This document shows, one piece after another, positions 1 through 7,705 of a DNA stretch of 57,622 bases. Every line of letters starts with the position of its first letter. The first letter of the stretch is position 1. A program made the position numbers and the translations under genes. Below the pieces are notes generated by a model. It ran no database searches and was not told where the DNA came from. It saw nothing but the letters and a program-made list of their open reading frames with translations. Source of the stretch: a virus; the IMG/VR virus record IMGVR_UViG_3300015360_000048, positions 1-57,622 of that record; one strand, given 5' to 3'.

Positions 1-102
1 CCAGGCGATGACTCGGGCGATGACTCGGGCGATGACTCGGGTGATGACCCAGGCGATGACTCGGGTGGCAACGGTGGTGGCAAGGGCGGCAAAGACAAGT
101 AA
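1..102 (+). CDS. 3' end of a Gly/Asp-repeat protein (partial)
   Basis: The reading frame is open from the window edge to TAA at 100-102. It encodes repeated G-D-D-S/P tetrads followed by a Gly/Lys-rich tail ending GGKGGKDK. Only the last 33 residues are visible, so no function can be given. The near-identical 12-base repeat (ggcgatgactcg) suggests slippage expansion. Acidic low-complexity tails like this occur in phage structural and DNA-mimic proteins, but nothing here decides between them. The gene converges on the RNR gene and is followed by a strong hairpin. Confidence 0.7.
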   Translation, partial: PGDDSGDDSGDDSGDDPGDDSGGNGGGKGGKDK

Positions 103-123
103 TCTTTCCAACCAGTCATAAAG

Positions 124-150
124 ATAGGGGCCTTAATCGGCCCCTATTTT
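124..150. terminator. Bidirectional terminator between converging genes
   Basis: A 9-bp stem (ATAGGGGCC paired with GGCCCCTAT) with a 6-nt loop is followed by T's on the plus strand. On the minus strand the stem is followed by a T-rich tract (ATCTTTATG). It separates the rightward gene ending at 102 from the leftward RNR gene ending at 156. Confidence 0.8.
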
Positions 151-155
151 ATTCA

Positions 156-2108
156 TTAAACGATTTCACAACCACCTGGGCCTGAACAGGCCAATTCTTG
201 AGAAGAGGTCGTTGTATCTTCTTTCTCATATTCAGCCAATTTATTCCAATCTACATCTTTTGGCATTTTAGCGACTAGCGCATCGTATTCTTCCTTAGAG
301 CATTCCTGATATGGTGCTTGACGATAACTATGATCGTCCATAGGGAAGAATGAAACCCCTGATAGATACTCGAAGTTCTTATAGACCCAAGCACCCACTT
401 CAAGCCATTCGTTTTCTTTTACAGAGATACTAATCGAAGGCTTATGTTCACACCAATACATCTGATAGGTTTTCCAAATTTCCAAGTGTTCTGTTGCTGA
501 GAGATCTTTTCTGAATACTGCTCCCTTAGGTGCTTTAACCGGAAACGAGAAAACGTTATTATATTCCGGATGCATTACATCATCTTCAACTGGAAACCCC
601 ATCTCTGTCATCATCTTTGACAAAGGATCTTTCTTATCTGAACGTGCTGTTCTAATATAATACTGTGAGTGTCTTGCGTGTATGCCTGAGGCGGCATCTA
701 CTAGCTGTGACACTGTGCCTGAAGGTTTAACGGCTGTGATTGCTGTGGATGTTGGAATACCCAAAATCTTAGCGAATTCAGCATTTGTCTTAATAGCCAC
801 CTTACGCATTTCAGTAAGCCAGTCTTTAAGAGCTTGTACTCCCTTTGAACCGTTCAACACGGCATTGTCCATGATTCCAGTTAATGAAACGCCAAGAAGT
901 CTTTCTTCCTCTGTATTATGTTTCCATTTCTTAGATAGATAACGGAAGTGCGTCAACGTGGATTGGAATGTTCCAAGGATTGTTGCCGCTCTAACTTTTT
1001 CCAAAAGTGTTTCAAGAGTGTCTTCTGCTCTTACGACGACTTCTGTTAGATTGCAGAACTGTTTATCTCTTAGGATGATTTCAGAACACGGATTAGTTCC
1101 AAAGTCGTGATCAACATCTCTCATGACAGCCGATGATTTCATCAAGCTCTCTCTGAATGCGTTAGATCTGCCTACCTGTCTTTTAGATGAATCTCTTGAG
1201 AAGATACCACGTTCACCAGATTTTGATTCATAAAGTGAAATCCATTCTTTGAGGAACACCCCAATTTCAGGTTTGTCTGTATAGACTGCTGAGTTGTTAG
1301 CAATCGATCTTTGTGGTTGTGTTGTCCACCATTGACCTGACTTACATTCTCTCATACGTTCGTCAGACAAATTGGAAAGCGAGATCAATGCAGAACGACG
1401 AACGCCGCCCGACACTACGGTAGCTCCGATCATGCATATAATATCATGGCATTCCAAAGATGTTAGTTTCCGGCCAGCCGCGTTCTTAAAGACTTTAATA
1501 CAGAACCTGAACAAGTCTTCTAGAGGTTTTGGTCCTGAAGAACGCCCACCAAATGTCTTGAGTTTAGATCCTGCTGGCCTAACCTTTGATAGATCCCAAC
1601 GAGCCATCTGCCCTGTGTAAAGCAATGAGATTAATTCTTTCAATGCTTTCGCCCAACCTATCTTGCTGTCGCCAACAATGATGGTAGAGTCTGAATCAAA
1701 AAACTCCTCAGCAATTTCTGGGAGTTTGTTTATGAACTGTCTTTCTACGGAGAAGCCTACCCCGGTACCATTCATTAAAACAAAAAGAATTTCATCAAAT
1801 ACTCTGATATTATCAATCGCGACATAGCTACAATTATAGGCGCAGGTTGCATCTCTTTCTAAGGCCGGCCCAGCGGCCATCAAAGCTCGCATTGAAGGCA
1901 TGACCTTGAGACTGTAGGTTTGGTCACGCAAAGACTGAATCATTTTTGGATTAGAGTAACCGTGATTCTGTTTGAGATATCCGCTCATGTATTCGTAGTA
2001 TCTATCTACGGTCTCGTCCCAGGTTTCTCTTCTATTCTTTTCTTCTGTCCATTTTGAGTAGCGGCTGAGATGAATGTACTCTTGGTACTGGGTGGGTAAT
2101 ACGGACAA
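156..2108 (-). CDS. nrdJ: Adenosylcobalamin-dependent (class II) ribonucleoside-triphosphate reductase
   Basis: This 650-residue protein reduces ribonucleotides to deoxyribonucleotides for phage DNA synthesis, with a cobalamin-generated thiyl radical. It resembles the monomeric class II RTPR type. The loop FGTNPCSEI carries the radical cysteine (C341) and E343. C352 in FCNLTEVV is 11 residues further on, the same spacing as the Cys pair of the Lactobacillus enzyme. An upstream Cys pair lies in CAYNCSYV (about 89-93). The C-terminus ends in a CX5C pair (C641, C647), as expected for redox relay. PSGTVS is also present. It is about 90 residues shorter than the Lactobacillus enzyme. Dependence on B12 means the phage relies on host cobalamin, compare the CobS/CobT-like genes at 29.8-32.6 kb. 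Confidence 0.93.
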   Translation of the reverse strand: MSVLPTQYQEYIHLSRYSKWTEEKNRRETWDETVDRYYEYMSGYLKQNHGYSNPKMIQSLRDQTYSLKVMPSMRALMAAGPALERDATCAYNCSYVAIDNIRVFDEILFVLMNGTGVGFSVERQFINKLPEIAEEFFDSDSTIIVGDSKIGWAKALKELISLLYTGQMARWDLSKVRPAGSKLKTFGGRSSGPKPLEDLFRFCIKVFKNAAGRKLTSLECHDIICMIGATVVSGGVRRSALISLSNLSDERMRECKSGQWWTTQPQRSIANNSAVYTDKPEIGVFLKEWISLYESKSGERGIFSRDSSKRQVGRSNAFRESLMKSSAVMRDVDHDFGTNPCSEIILRDKQFCNLTEVVVRAEDTLETLLEKVRAATILGTFQSTLTHFRYLSKKWKHNTEEERLLGVSLTGIMDNAVLNGSKGVQALKDWLTEMRKVAIKTNAEFAKILGIPTSTAITAVKPSGTVSQLVDAASGIHARHSQYYIRTARSDKKDPLSKMMTEMGFPVEDDVMHPEYNNVFSFPVKAPKGAVFRKDLSATEHLEIWKTYQMYWCEHKPSISISVKENEWLEVGAWVYKNFEYLSGVSFFPMDDHSYRQAPYQECSKEEYDALVAKMPKDVDWNKLAEYEKEDTTTSSQELACSGPGGCEIV

Positions 2109-2136
2109 TTTTATTTCCTTTTTTCTTATTCTTGAT

Positions 2137-3138
2137 TTATATTTTGAACCAACCAGAAAGTGCGAGACGCAACCTCATTCCTGAATGGGTATTTTCGTTG
2201 ATTATTTGGGTAATTTTTTCAGAAGTCATGCCGCCCTGGATCATCTTATTGATATCTTTATATCCGACATCTTCTGGCCATACGCACATATTCCATCCCT
2301 CTTCAGCAATCTTCTTCATCCGATGCTTGAGTTCCCGATTTCTCGGCTGGTTGTCAAAAATGATTATGGTGTTTTCTTTTGCTATGAGATCTGTGAGCTT
2401 CGAGAAGTCTGCTCCTGACACTGCTAATGAGTTATTCAAAAACATGCTGTCAAATGCCCCCTCCGTAACGAATATTTTTTTCTGCAGATCTATATTTTCC
2501 AAATTGTATATGAGTGGTTCATTTTCGGTTCGTAACATATTTATATATCTGAGTTTGGATTTATAGATGGCCCGGGTGTTTATGCCAACTATATTTTTCG
2601 CCCTATTTCTGATTGGTATGATTATCCGGGGTTCGTTATGAAATTTGATTTCTTCATACTTTGGGAACTCCTTCTTGAGGGTGTTCAAATCTTCAAGATA
2701 GAAGAGATCTGTCCACTTCTCTTTTGGTATCTTTCTATCTTCTAGATATTTAACCGCGGTATCATCTGCTGGCAGATTCGATATTCTGGTCGCCACCATA
2801 TCCAAGAACATGGTGCTCGTCTGCTTTACCGGCTTCGCAACATAGACGAATTCTTTCTTCTCAGGCGTTCTGTCTTTGTAGCGTTCAAATGAATATTCTT
2901 TGAACAGCGTTGGATTGAGATTTCTTAAGGCATTAGTGAACGTCGTACCATGGCCGCAATTGTGGCAGCGATAGAAATACTTCTGATCGCGCATGTAAAT
3001 ATACCCCCTTGACCTTGTGGTGTTCGTTTCCGAATCCCCACAAAATGGGCAGCTGAAGTTATAAAGGTTGCTATCTTTTTGCTTAAAATTTCTCAGCGAC
3101 TGGCCGAGAATGGCGATGTATTTTTTTTCTAACCACAT
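2137..3138 (-). CDS. 61: DNA primase, T4 gp61-like (DnaG type)
   Basis: The 333-residue protein makes RNA primers for lagging-strand synthesis with the gp41 helicase. The N-terminus carries a zinc-ribbon with CPFCGD (about 31-36) and CHNCGHG (about 59-65). The middle holds a TOPRIM-type segment, with the acidic VTEGAFDSMFL motif, then a hydrophobic strand ending IIIFDNQPRNRE and a later DINKMI. Length matches T4 gp61 (about 340). It is separated from nrdJ by a short gap and is probably co-transcribed. The start ATG begins the recognisable fold. Confidence 0.9.
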   Translation of the reverse strand: MWLEKKYIAILGQSLRNFKQKDSNLYNFSCPFCGDSETNTTRSRGYIYMRDQKYFYRCHNCGHGTTFTNALRNLNPTLFKEYSFERYKDRTPEKKEFVYVAKPVKQTSTMFLDMVATRISNLPADDTAVKYLEDRKIPKEKWTDLFYLEDLNTLKKEFPKYEEIKFHNEPRIIIPIRNRAKNIVGINTRAIYKSKLRYINMLRTENEPLIYNLENIDLQKKIFVTEGAFDSMFLNNSLAVSGADFSKLTDLIAKENTIIIFDNQPRNRELKHRMKKIAEEGWNMCVWPEDVGYKDINKMIQGGMTSEKITQIINENTHSGMRLRLALSGWFKI

Positions 3139-3184
3139 TATTTATCATCATAGAATATACGATCTTCAATAATTAATCAAGAAA

Positions 3185-3691
3185 TTATTCAGCAGATGGA
3201 GCTTTTACTTCGAAAATTTCTGAATTGAGTATGACCTTTATAGGTGCGAGTCCTTGGCCGCGATCAATGTCCATCAAGAGTGAAATTCTATATGTTCCAG
3301 GAACGTCTGGCTTACACTCTGCGCCAACGAAATCTTTCAGAAGCAAAGAGCGTTCAATTCTTATGTTTGATACTTTATATGTTTCTTTGATGTTTCTTAC
3401 GCATTCTGTGATGAGAGATTTATCAATGAGTGTCTGAACTCTGATGCTGGTTTCTGATACGAAATCTCTGTAAACAACCCTGTCGTAAATCATCCCGATT
3501 TCATCTTCACCGACAACATAATCTGCAACGGCGAGCTGTGCTACTTCATACCATTTTGAAATGTCTTCATTTTCGAGGACGCTCTTCTTATAGTAGAAGA
3601 TAGCGTTCACCAAAAGAACGCAGATGAAAAAGGCTATGGTAAATTGGAAAAGATGTGATTTCATTTGTGCAAGCACTTTAAAGGTAAGCAT
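3185..3691 (-). CDS. Membrane-anchored protein of unknown function
   Basis: I do not recognise this 168-residue protein. It has one N-terminal hydrophobic segment (about residues 13-33, FQFTIAFFICVLL...), then a soluble domain rich in charged residues and beta-type sequence, with two cysteines. This suggests an N-in, C-out single-pass inner-membrane protein. The leader GGAGGATAAATAAAATG gives a strong ribosome binding site. It sits directly downstream of a second membrane protein (3697..3975). The pair could act in lysis or the cell envelope, but that is only positional inference. Confidence 0.75.
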   Translation of the reverse strand: MLTFKVLAQMKSHLFQFTIAFFICVLLVNAIFYYKKSVLENEDISKWYEVAQLAVADYVVGEDEIGMIYDRVVYRDFVSETSIRVQTLIDKSLITECVRNIKETYKVSNIRIERSLLLKDFVGAECKPDVPGTYRISLLMDIDRGQGLAPIKVILNSEIFEVKAPSAE

Positions 3692-3696
3692 TTTAT

Positions 3697-3975
3697 TTAT
3701 CCTCCGATGCGGATCTTTATATACTTTGCAACGAATTCAGTAAAAGTAAAGTAGGCGCCAAGCATGACCCCAATCCAAATGACAATATTCTTCGCCGCCG
3801 AGCCAAAATAGCCTATAGCCGCGAAGCTCTTATATAGTTCTACCACTTTCTTAATGACGGCTATTTCATCATCATTAAAAGTAACGGTCTTCTCTTTCTT
3901 TTCAAGAAGTGTTTCTAGTTTTTTGAGAGCGGCCAGCTCTTCATCTGAGAAAATATTTGTTTTTGGATCTGACAT
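3697..3975 (-). CDS. Small protein with C-terminal membrane segment
   Basis: The 92-residue protein begins with about 50 residues of charged helical sequence and ends with a hydrophobic segment (about 61-82, NIVIWIGVMLGAYFTF...) followed by a basic tail. The single transmembrane helix near the C-terminus and the small size would fit a holin-like or membrane-tether protein, but no family is recognised. It is packed between neighbours with a few bases of spacing in the leftward operon. Confidence 0.7.
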   Translation of the reverse strand: MSDPKTNIFSDEELAALKKLETLLEKKEKTVTFNDDEIAVIKKVVELYKSFAAIGYFGSAAKNIVIWIGVMLGAYFTFTEFVAKYIKIRIGG

Positions 3976-3978
3976 GGT

Positions 3979-4608
3979 TTAATGCCTTCTAAAATACATC
4001 ATCGCCCCAGTCTTTGAGTTCTGTAGGATGATATTGGATTTAGGGTTTTTCTTCGCATATTGTTTAATTTCTTCGCCCACTTCGTCTTCACCAACGTAGT
4101 TCTTATAGCGGGAGTATTTAGGTCTGCCAAATCTTGACTTCCATTGTGTTTCATGATCTACTTGGAAAACCTTAGTGCCAGCAAATGAGTCATTGGAGTT
4201 TATGCCGGCGATGTGACCACCTACCGTTGCATTTGCTGCGGCATCTTCTGTCATCATTTCTGGGGTGACTTGATCCCAATACTCTTTCATGAGCAGGAGG
4301 AATTCGTCTGTTGCTAATTCTTTTTCGTGATAGTTGTGCCCTTCCTTGATAAGGAGCAGAGCTGAAGCGAAAGTAACGAGTCTGGTATTGCCACCTGGAA
4401 CCTTAGCTAGAATTTGTTTGATGTTTCTGATTAGAACATCAAACATCTTAAATGATCTATTTTGTTCTTCTGTACGAAATGCCTTGGCAATCAAGATGTT
4501 TCCGTCTTCGTCGATAACACCTGTCTTAAATGCTTTCCATTGATTGAATGGGAGCGTCAATCTTCTTACAAAATTATAGATCAGGAATAGATCGATTACA
4601 CCTGCCAT
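3979..4608 (-). CDS. Conserved T4-type phage protein, probable virion component
   Basis: This 209-residue protein starts with VIDLFLIYNFVRRLTLPFNQ, and a short segment later has GVIDEDGNIL. From memory, this opening is conserved in proteins of marine and other T4-like myoviruses annotated as hypothetical or structural. No catalytic motif is seen. Its first codons overlap the end of the gene at 4596..4823 by 13 bases, so translation is probably coupled. Membership of the small head-protein block is inferred from context. Confidence 0.75.
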   Translation of the reverse strand: MAGVIDLFLIYNFVRRLTLPFNQWKAFKTGVIDEDGNILIAKAFRTEEQNRSFKMFDVLIRNIKQILAKVPGGNTRLVTFASALLLIKEGHNYHEKELATDEFLLLMKEYWDQVTPEMMTEDAAANATVGGHIAGINSNDSFAGTKVFQVDHETQWKSRFGRPKYSRYKNYVGEDEVGEEIKQYAKKNPKSNIILQNSKTGAMMYFRRH

Positions 4609-4823
4609 TTCTTAACCTCTTCTTTTATATCCTCTAGACGGTCTTTCCAGACAGGAGCGATCGCTGTTCTGGTCAACTCATCTGTCGAAGCCAATGCTTC
4701 TTTTGCCAATGTAATGGCGAATTTCAATTTAGCAAAGTTCTCATTTACTTCTTTCAATTTATAGATCACTTTGACGCCGTTGGTGATATTTGCTTCTTCC
4801 AAGAAATCTTTAAACTTATCCAT
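4596..4823 (-). CDS. Small helical protein of unknown function
   Basis: The 75-residue, mostly helical, Lys/Glu-rich protein (MDKFKDFLEEANIT...) shows no family motif. The start ATG overlaps the stop of the upstream gene at 4823 (TAATG), and its 3' end overlaps the next gene, so it is the middle of a tightly coupled operon. The opening FKDFLEEA resembles the short F..F..E openings of other proteins in this window and of T4 capsid-targeting peptides. Confidence 0.7.
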   Translation of the reverse strand: MDKFKDFLEEANITNGVKVIYKLKEVNENFAKLKFAITLAKEALASTDELTRTAIAPVWKDRLEDIKEEVKKWQV

Positions 4824-5212
4824 TAGGCCCTCATCACTGCATCTGGTGACATGAAGTTCTTTTTTCTCATTACAGTCTTAGCAGACATCTCAATCATGCC
4901 GGTCTGCCGATTCCAGTCTATTGCAACTGGTGAATTGATATCTGACGCCATGTCTTTTAGAACAACTTCCGCCCCGGCACTCATCTTGAGTTTATTACCG
5001 TTCTTTTGAAACTGTTTATTGAATAACGAAACTAATTCTGAAACTGTAATTTGACGGCCATTTCTAGGGTCATTCACCCGATCTAGAAAGTGTCTTGTAA
5101 ACTCAACATCTATACCAACCATCTTAAAGAGCTGGTCAGCATATTTTTCAATTGAGTTCAGGTCGTTCTGTGTGACCTCTTGCTCTTCTCTGAGAAAAGA
5201 TCTAAGTGACAT
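4823..5212 (-). CDS. Putative head-interior or virion-associated protein
   Basis: The 129-residue protein opens MSLRSFLREEQ, similar to the T4 capsid-targeting sequence type (hydrophobic F..F..E). It continues with a segment, FTRHFLDRVNDPRNGR then ITVSELVSLF, that I recall from phage virion proteins but cannot name. The C-terminus is basic (VMRKKNFMSPDAVMRA). Start and stop overlap the neighbouring genes. An internal, packaged protein is plausible but not shown. Confidence 0.7.
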   Translation of the reverse strand: MSLRSFLREEQEVTQNDLNSIEKYADQLFKMVGIDVEFTRHFLDRVNDPRNGRQITVSELVSLFNKQFQKNGNKLKMSAGAEVVLKDMASDINSPVAIDWNRQTGMIEMSAKTVMRKKNFMSPDAVMRA

Positions 5213-5213
5213 C

Positions 5214-5504
5214 TCATTTCTTTCCTAGAAGGCTTGTGTCTTTAGCATTGATTCTAGAAGCCATATCTTTTGATTTAATTGCGAGCTGTCTTGAGAACTG
5301 TTCTTTCTGTTCTTTGTCGTCAGTCTTGTTTATGTGATTATGAACGTTATCTAGTGCATCGATAAGATCCACATATTCCTGCTGAACTTCATACATTAGC
5401 TCCTGGAATTTTGATCCAGTCTTCTTGTCTGGTTCTTCAATCAACAGACGTTGCAACTTAATGGAGCCGTCTAAGATTGCCTGAGCTAATGGATCTTTTC
5501 TCAT
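5214..5504 (-). CDS. Small helical protein, paralogue of the next gene
   Basis: The 96-residue protein carries the N-terminal motif LAQAILDGSIKL, then a helical body (SKFQELMYEVQQEYVDLIDA...EQFSRQL). The body aligns residue by residue with the gene at 5504..5752 (QAFQGAMSDVQSAYEELINA...TQFSSQL), so the two are tandem duplicates. The same N-terminal motif recurs in 5752..5916 and 6325..6654. It lies in the leftward operon with overlapping or abutting ends. Function unknown. Confidence 0.75.
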   Translation of the reverse strand: MRKDPLAQAILDGSIKLQRLLIEEPDKKTGSKFQELMYEVQQEYVDLIDALDNVHNHINKTDDKEQKEQFSRQLAIKSKDMASRINAKDTSLLGKK

Positions 5505-5752
5505 TAGAATCTCGATTTAATCTTTGATTTCACCTTGTTTAGTTGAGATGAGAATTGAGTCTTCTGTTCTCCGTTGCCCAGCCGAGACACGACAATTTCA
5601 GCTTTCTCAACAGCGTTAATCAATTCTTCATAAGCTGATTGAACATCAGACATAGCACCTTGAAATGCCTGCCCTGATCTTGGGTCTACTGCCTCTTTGT
5701 GGAGTTTAATTGCTCCAGAGCGAAGGTCGTCGATTAGTTTATTCGTTCTCAT
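5504..5752 (-). CDS. Small helical protein, tandem paralogue
   Basis: The 82-residue protein has the N-terminal motif LIDDLRSGAIKL and a helical body matching the 5214..5504 product. Its start overlaps the stop of the small gene upstream (TAATG at 5752). Both paralogues end in basic tails (KSKIKSRF here). Head-interior or scaffold-associated proteins in T4-type phages often look like this (small, helical, repeated), but no function is established. Confidence 0.75.
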   Translation of the reverse strand: MRTNKLIDDLRSGAIKLHKEAVDPRSGQAFQGAMSDVQSAYEELINAVEKAEIVVSRLGNGEQKTQFSSQLNKVKSKIKSRF

Positions 5753-5916
5753 TACTTTTTGCTTCCTTTTGTGATAGCCTTCATAATAGAATCTGACATA
5801 TCTGCGTCGAGTTTATTATTGCTGGCTAGTTCTTCTTTCTTGATGAGATCTTCTGCAACATTGTTGAATTTAATCTTACCACTAAAAATATCATCCGCTA
5901 ATACATTCTTTTTCAT
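5752..5916 (-). CDS. Very small protein with the shared N-terminal motif
   Basis: This 54-residue frame begins MKKNVLADDIFSGKIKF and ends in a Lys-rich tail (ITKGSKK). It fills the space between the genes at 5504 and 5917, with a TAATG overlap at its 3' end. The motif LADDIFSGKIKF matches those of the neighbouring small proteins (L-A/I-x-x-I/L-x-x-G-x-I-x-L/F), which is the main evidence that it is translated. Confidence 0.7.
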   Translation of the reverse strand: MKKNVLADDIFSGKIKFNNVAEDLIKKEELASNNKLDADMSDSIMKAITKGSKK

Positions 5917-6318
5917 TTAACCGTTTCCTTTTTGGATTTCTCTAATTTTCTGTATAACATGAGCATCTAGAATAATGTCCTTGGTTACAACGACGTTTCC
6001 TTTGGCGCCCACATTCTCAATCAGTTCAGAAGCAAAACCTAATGAAATAAGAAAAGGCATCAAACTTCCTAAATATTCACCGAGTTTCAATATCAACATT
6101 TTTGTGCAGGCCCGAGCTTCGAACACATTAAATAGAATCACCAAATGGTTGACTATCAGTTGCTCTCTTAGGACACCCTTCGTATGATAGGAATAAAACA
6201 ACTTCTTCAAGTATTTTATTCTGTTCAAATCTTCTTCAAATTCCTCTGTCGAAGTACACGATGGGTTGTCATAATGCCGTGCCGCAAATATAATATAATT
6301 TTCGTTCGTCAGAACCAT
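5917..6318 (-). CDS. Conserved T4-type phage protein
   Basis: This 133-residue protein contains CTSTEEFEEDLNRIKYLKKL, then LIVNHLVILFNVFEA and a segment of hydrophobic helices. I recall this pattern from small conserved proteins of T4-like cyanophages that lie near structural genes, but cannot name the function. There is no signal peptide. The gene abuts the neighbouring genes in the leftward operon. Confidence 0.75.
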   Translation of the reverse strand: MVLTNENYIIFAARHYDNPSCTSTEEFEEDLNRIKYLKKLFYSYHTKGVLREQLIVNHLVILFNVFEARACTKMLILKLGEYLGSLMPFLISLGFASELIENVGAKGNVVVTKDIILDAHVIQKIREIQKGNG

Positions 6319-6324
6319 CTCGAA

Positions 6325-6654
6325 TTAACTTATAACCTTGAATAATATTCTATCTCCTTGATCTTGATAAAGATCCAATCCAGGGTATTCCTTTCTTTTA
6401 AATCTTCCAAGCAGAGCTGCCATCCACAATTTTTCATCATCTTTCTTATTGAATTTTACCACAGCCATGCCGTTTCTGTTTGGTTTACCACCAACTTCTG
6501 GCCCAACGATAGACATGTTATAATCTTTCATCATCTTTTCTAAAGACTTCATCCCTTTTGAATTTGGATCCAAATGAGGTTCGGAGTTTTCAGAGAGTGA
6601 AATGGTACCCTTGAAAATGTCTTCGGCCAAAGTATCTTTCTTAATCTTAATCAT
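6325..6654 (-). CDS. Small protein with the shared N-terminal motif
   Basis: The 109-residue protein starts with KDTLAEDIFKGTISL, the fourth copy of the N-terminal motif seen at 5214, 5504 and 5752. The body differs (KPNRNGMAVVKFNKKDDEK...). Sharing only the N-terminus suggests a common sorting or packaging tag rather than common activity. Unknown function. Confidence 0.7.
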   Translation of the reverse strand: MIKIKKDTLAEDIFKGTISLSENSEPHLDPNSKGMKSLEKMMKDYNMSIVGPEVGGKPNRNGMAVVKFNKKDDEKLWMAALLGRFKRKEYPGLDLYQDQGDRILFKVIS

Positions 6655-6662
6655 TTTGCTCC

Positions 6663-7076
6663 TTAGAAGCTACTGAGTGCAGTTCTTTTAAAGGTTGTGT
6701 TTGAGGTTCTAATATAGAGATAACTTGAATCCCAAGCTATCGTTCCTGTCTTATATCCCGTCACAGTGGAGTTGGCTGGCGTAAAGCTCCCTGCAATAGT
6801 GATTTTATTGTTTGATGTAGTGAAAGAATTGACCTTAGTGATTCCCGAAATGTTCACGTTAGCAGTGATATAAGTATTCGAGGATTGCACGTAAACGTTC
6901 CCCTGCATTGTCGTCGTTCCCTTGAACGTGGTGTTCGATGGGAGCTGTGCAATGAGCGAACGCAAAGTAATCTTCTTAGACTGAGGGGAGCCTGAGGGAT
7001 CATCTATGATTAATAGAAGATCTTCTCCAGCCGGCACCGACAAAGTCTGTAATTCAGAGATTTTCTTTGATGGCAT
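6663..7076 (-). CDS. Putative virion structural protein with beta-fibre character
   Basis: The 137-residue protein starts MPSKKISELQTLSVPAGEDL and contains SKKITLRSLIAQL, a pattern common at the start of phage fibre and neck-associated structural proteins. The rest is Thr/Ser/Asn-rich beta-type sequence. No enzymatic motif. It follows the gene at 7081 with a 4-base gap and should share its late promoter. Confidence 0.7.
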   Translation of the reverse strand: MPSKKISELQTLSVPAGEDLLLIIDDPSGSPQSKKITLRSLIAQLPSNTTFKGTTTMQGNVYVQSSNTYITANVNISGITKVNSFTTSNNKITIAGSFTPANSTVTGYKTGTIAWDSSYLYIRTSNTTFKRTALSSF

Positions 7077-7080
7077 TGTA

Positions 7081-7626
7081 TTAGGCCGTTACTGTTACAG
7101 AGCCGGCGTTGTTAGAAATTGGGCCATTGATTACCAATACAACGTTTCTAGCACCTGTGTTGGTTGATTTCAAGCTGATTGCCGTCGCTGTAGAGTTTGC
7201 TACGGTCTGCGACTGGATCTTGAATGTGCCCACGCCTGCCGCCTTCCAACGAACCATCAGAGTGTTATTAGCACCTCTAACTGTAGTTGCTGTTGATCTA
7301 GCGATCATGTTGTTACCGCCGGCGGTGTTAGCAACTGTAATTTTGACGTTACCTGCGGCCCACTTCATTGGTTCTGAGAACGAAATATATGTGTTCACGA
7401 AACTACCGTTGACGGTTGATCTGGTTGAATGCCACATATCTGTGACTTTGGCTGTGTTGAAATTGCTTGTGTTTGATAGCTGAGCGAGAGGGATGAGAAT
7501 TTCGTCCTTCGATCTTGTGCCAGACTTAATACGTCTGACGAAGCCTTTATTGGTAACGATGACGTTACGCTTTTCCTTGCCCTTGAGGTTCTTAGGAAGG
7601 AACGTGGTTTTATTCCATAGTGCCAT
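7081..7626 (-). CDS. Virion structural protein (late)
   Basis: The 181-residue protein opens with MALWNKTTFLPKNLKGKEKR, a type I recall from T4-like cyanophage structural proteins. It continues as an Ala/Thr/Asn/Val-rich beta domain that may be Ig-like or carbohydrate-binding. It is preceded by a late promoter at 7698..7705 and a good ribosome binding site (GCGGAGACACTAAAATG). Confidence 0.75.
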   Translation of the reverse strand: MALWNKTTFLPKNLKGKEKRNVIVTNKGFVRRIKSGTRSKDEILIPLAQLSNTSNFNTAKVTDMWHSTRSTVNGSFVNTYISFSEPMKWAAGNVKITVANTAGGNNMIARSTATTVRGANNTLMVRWKAAGVGTFKIQSQTVANSTATAISLKSTNTGARNVVLVINGPISNNAGSVTVTA

Positions 7627-7697
7627 TTTAGTGTCTCCGCTTTTCGATTGTTGATGGGTTACGAGTAAATCTACTCAACATGATATAAGTTCAAAGT

Positions 7698-7705
7698 TAT
7701 TTATA
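7698..7705 (-). promoter_or_regulatory. T4-type late promoter
   Basis: TATAAATA on the minus strand, about 70 bases upstream of the structural gene starting at 7626. It matches the T4 late consensus read by gp55-bearing polymerase. It overlaps the stop region of the giant gene. Confidence 0.75.
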
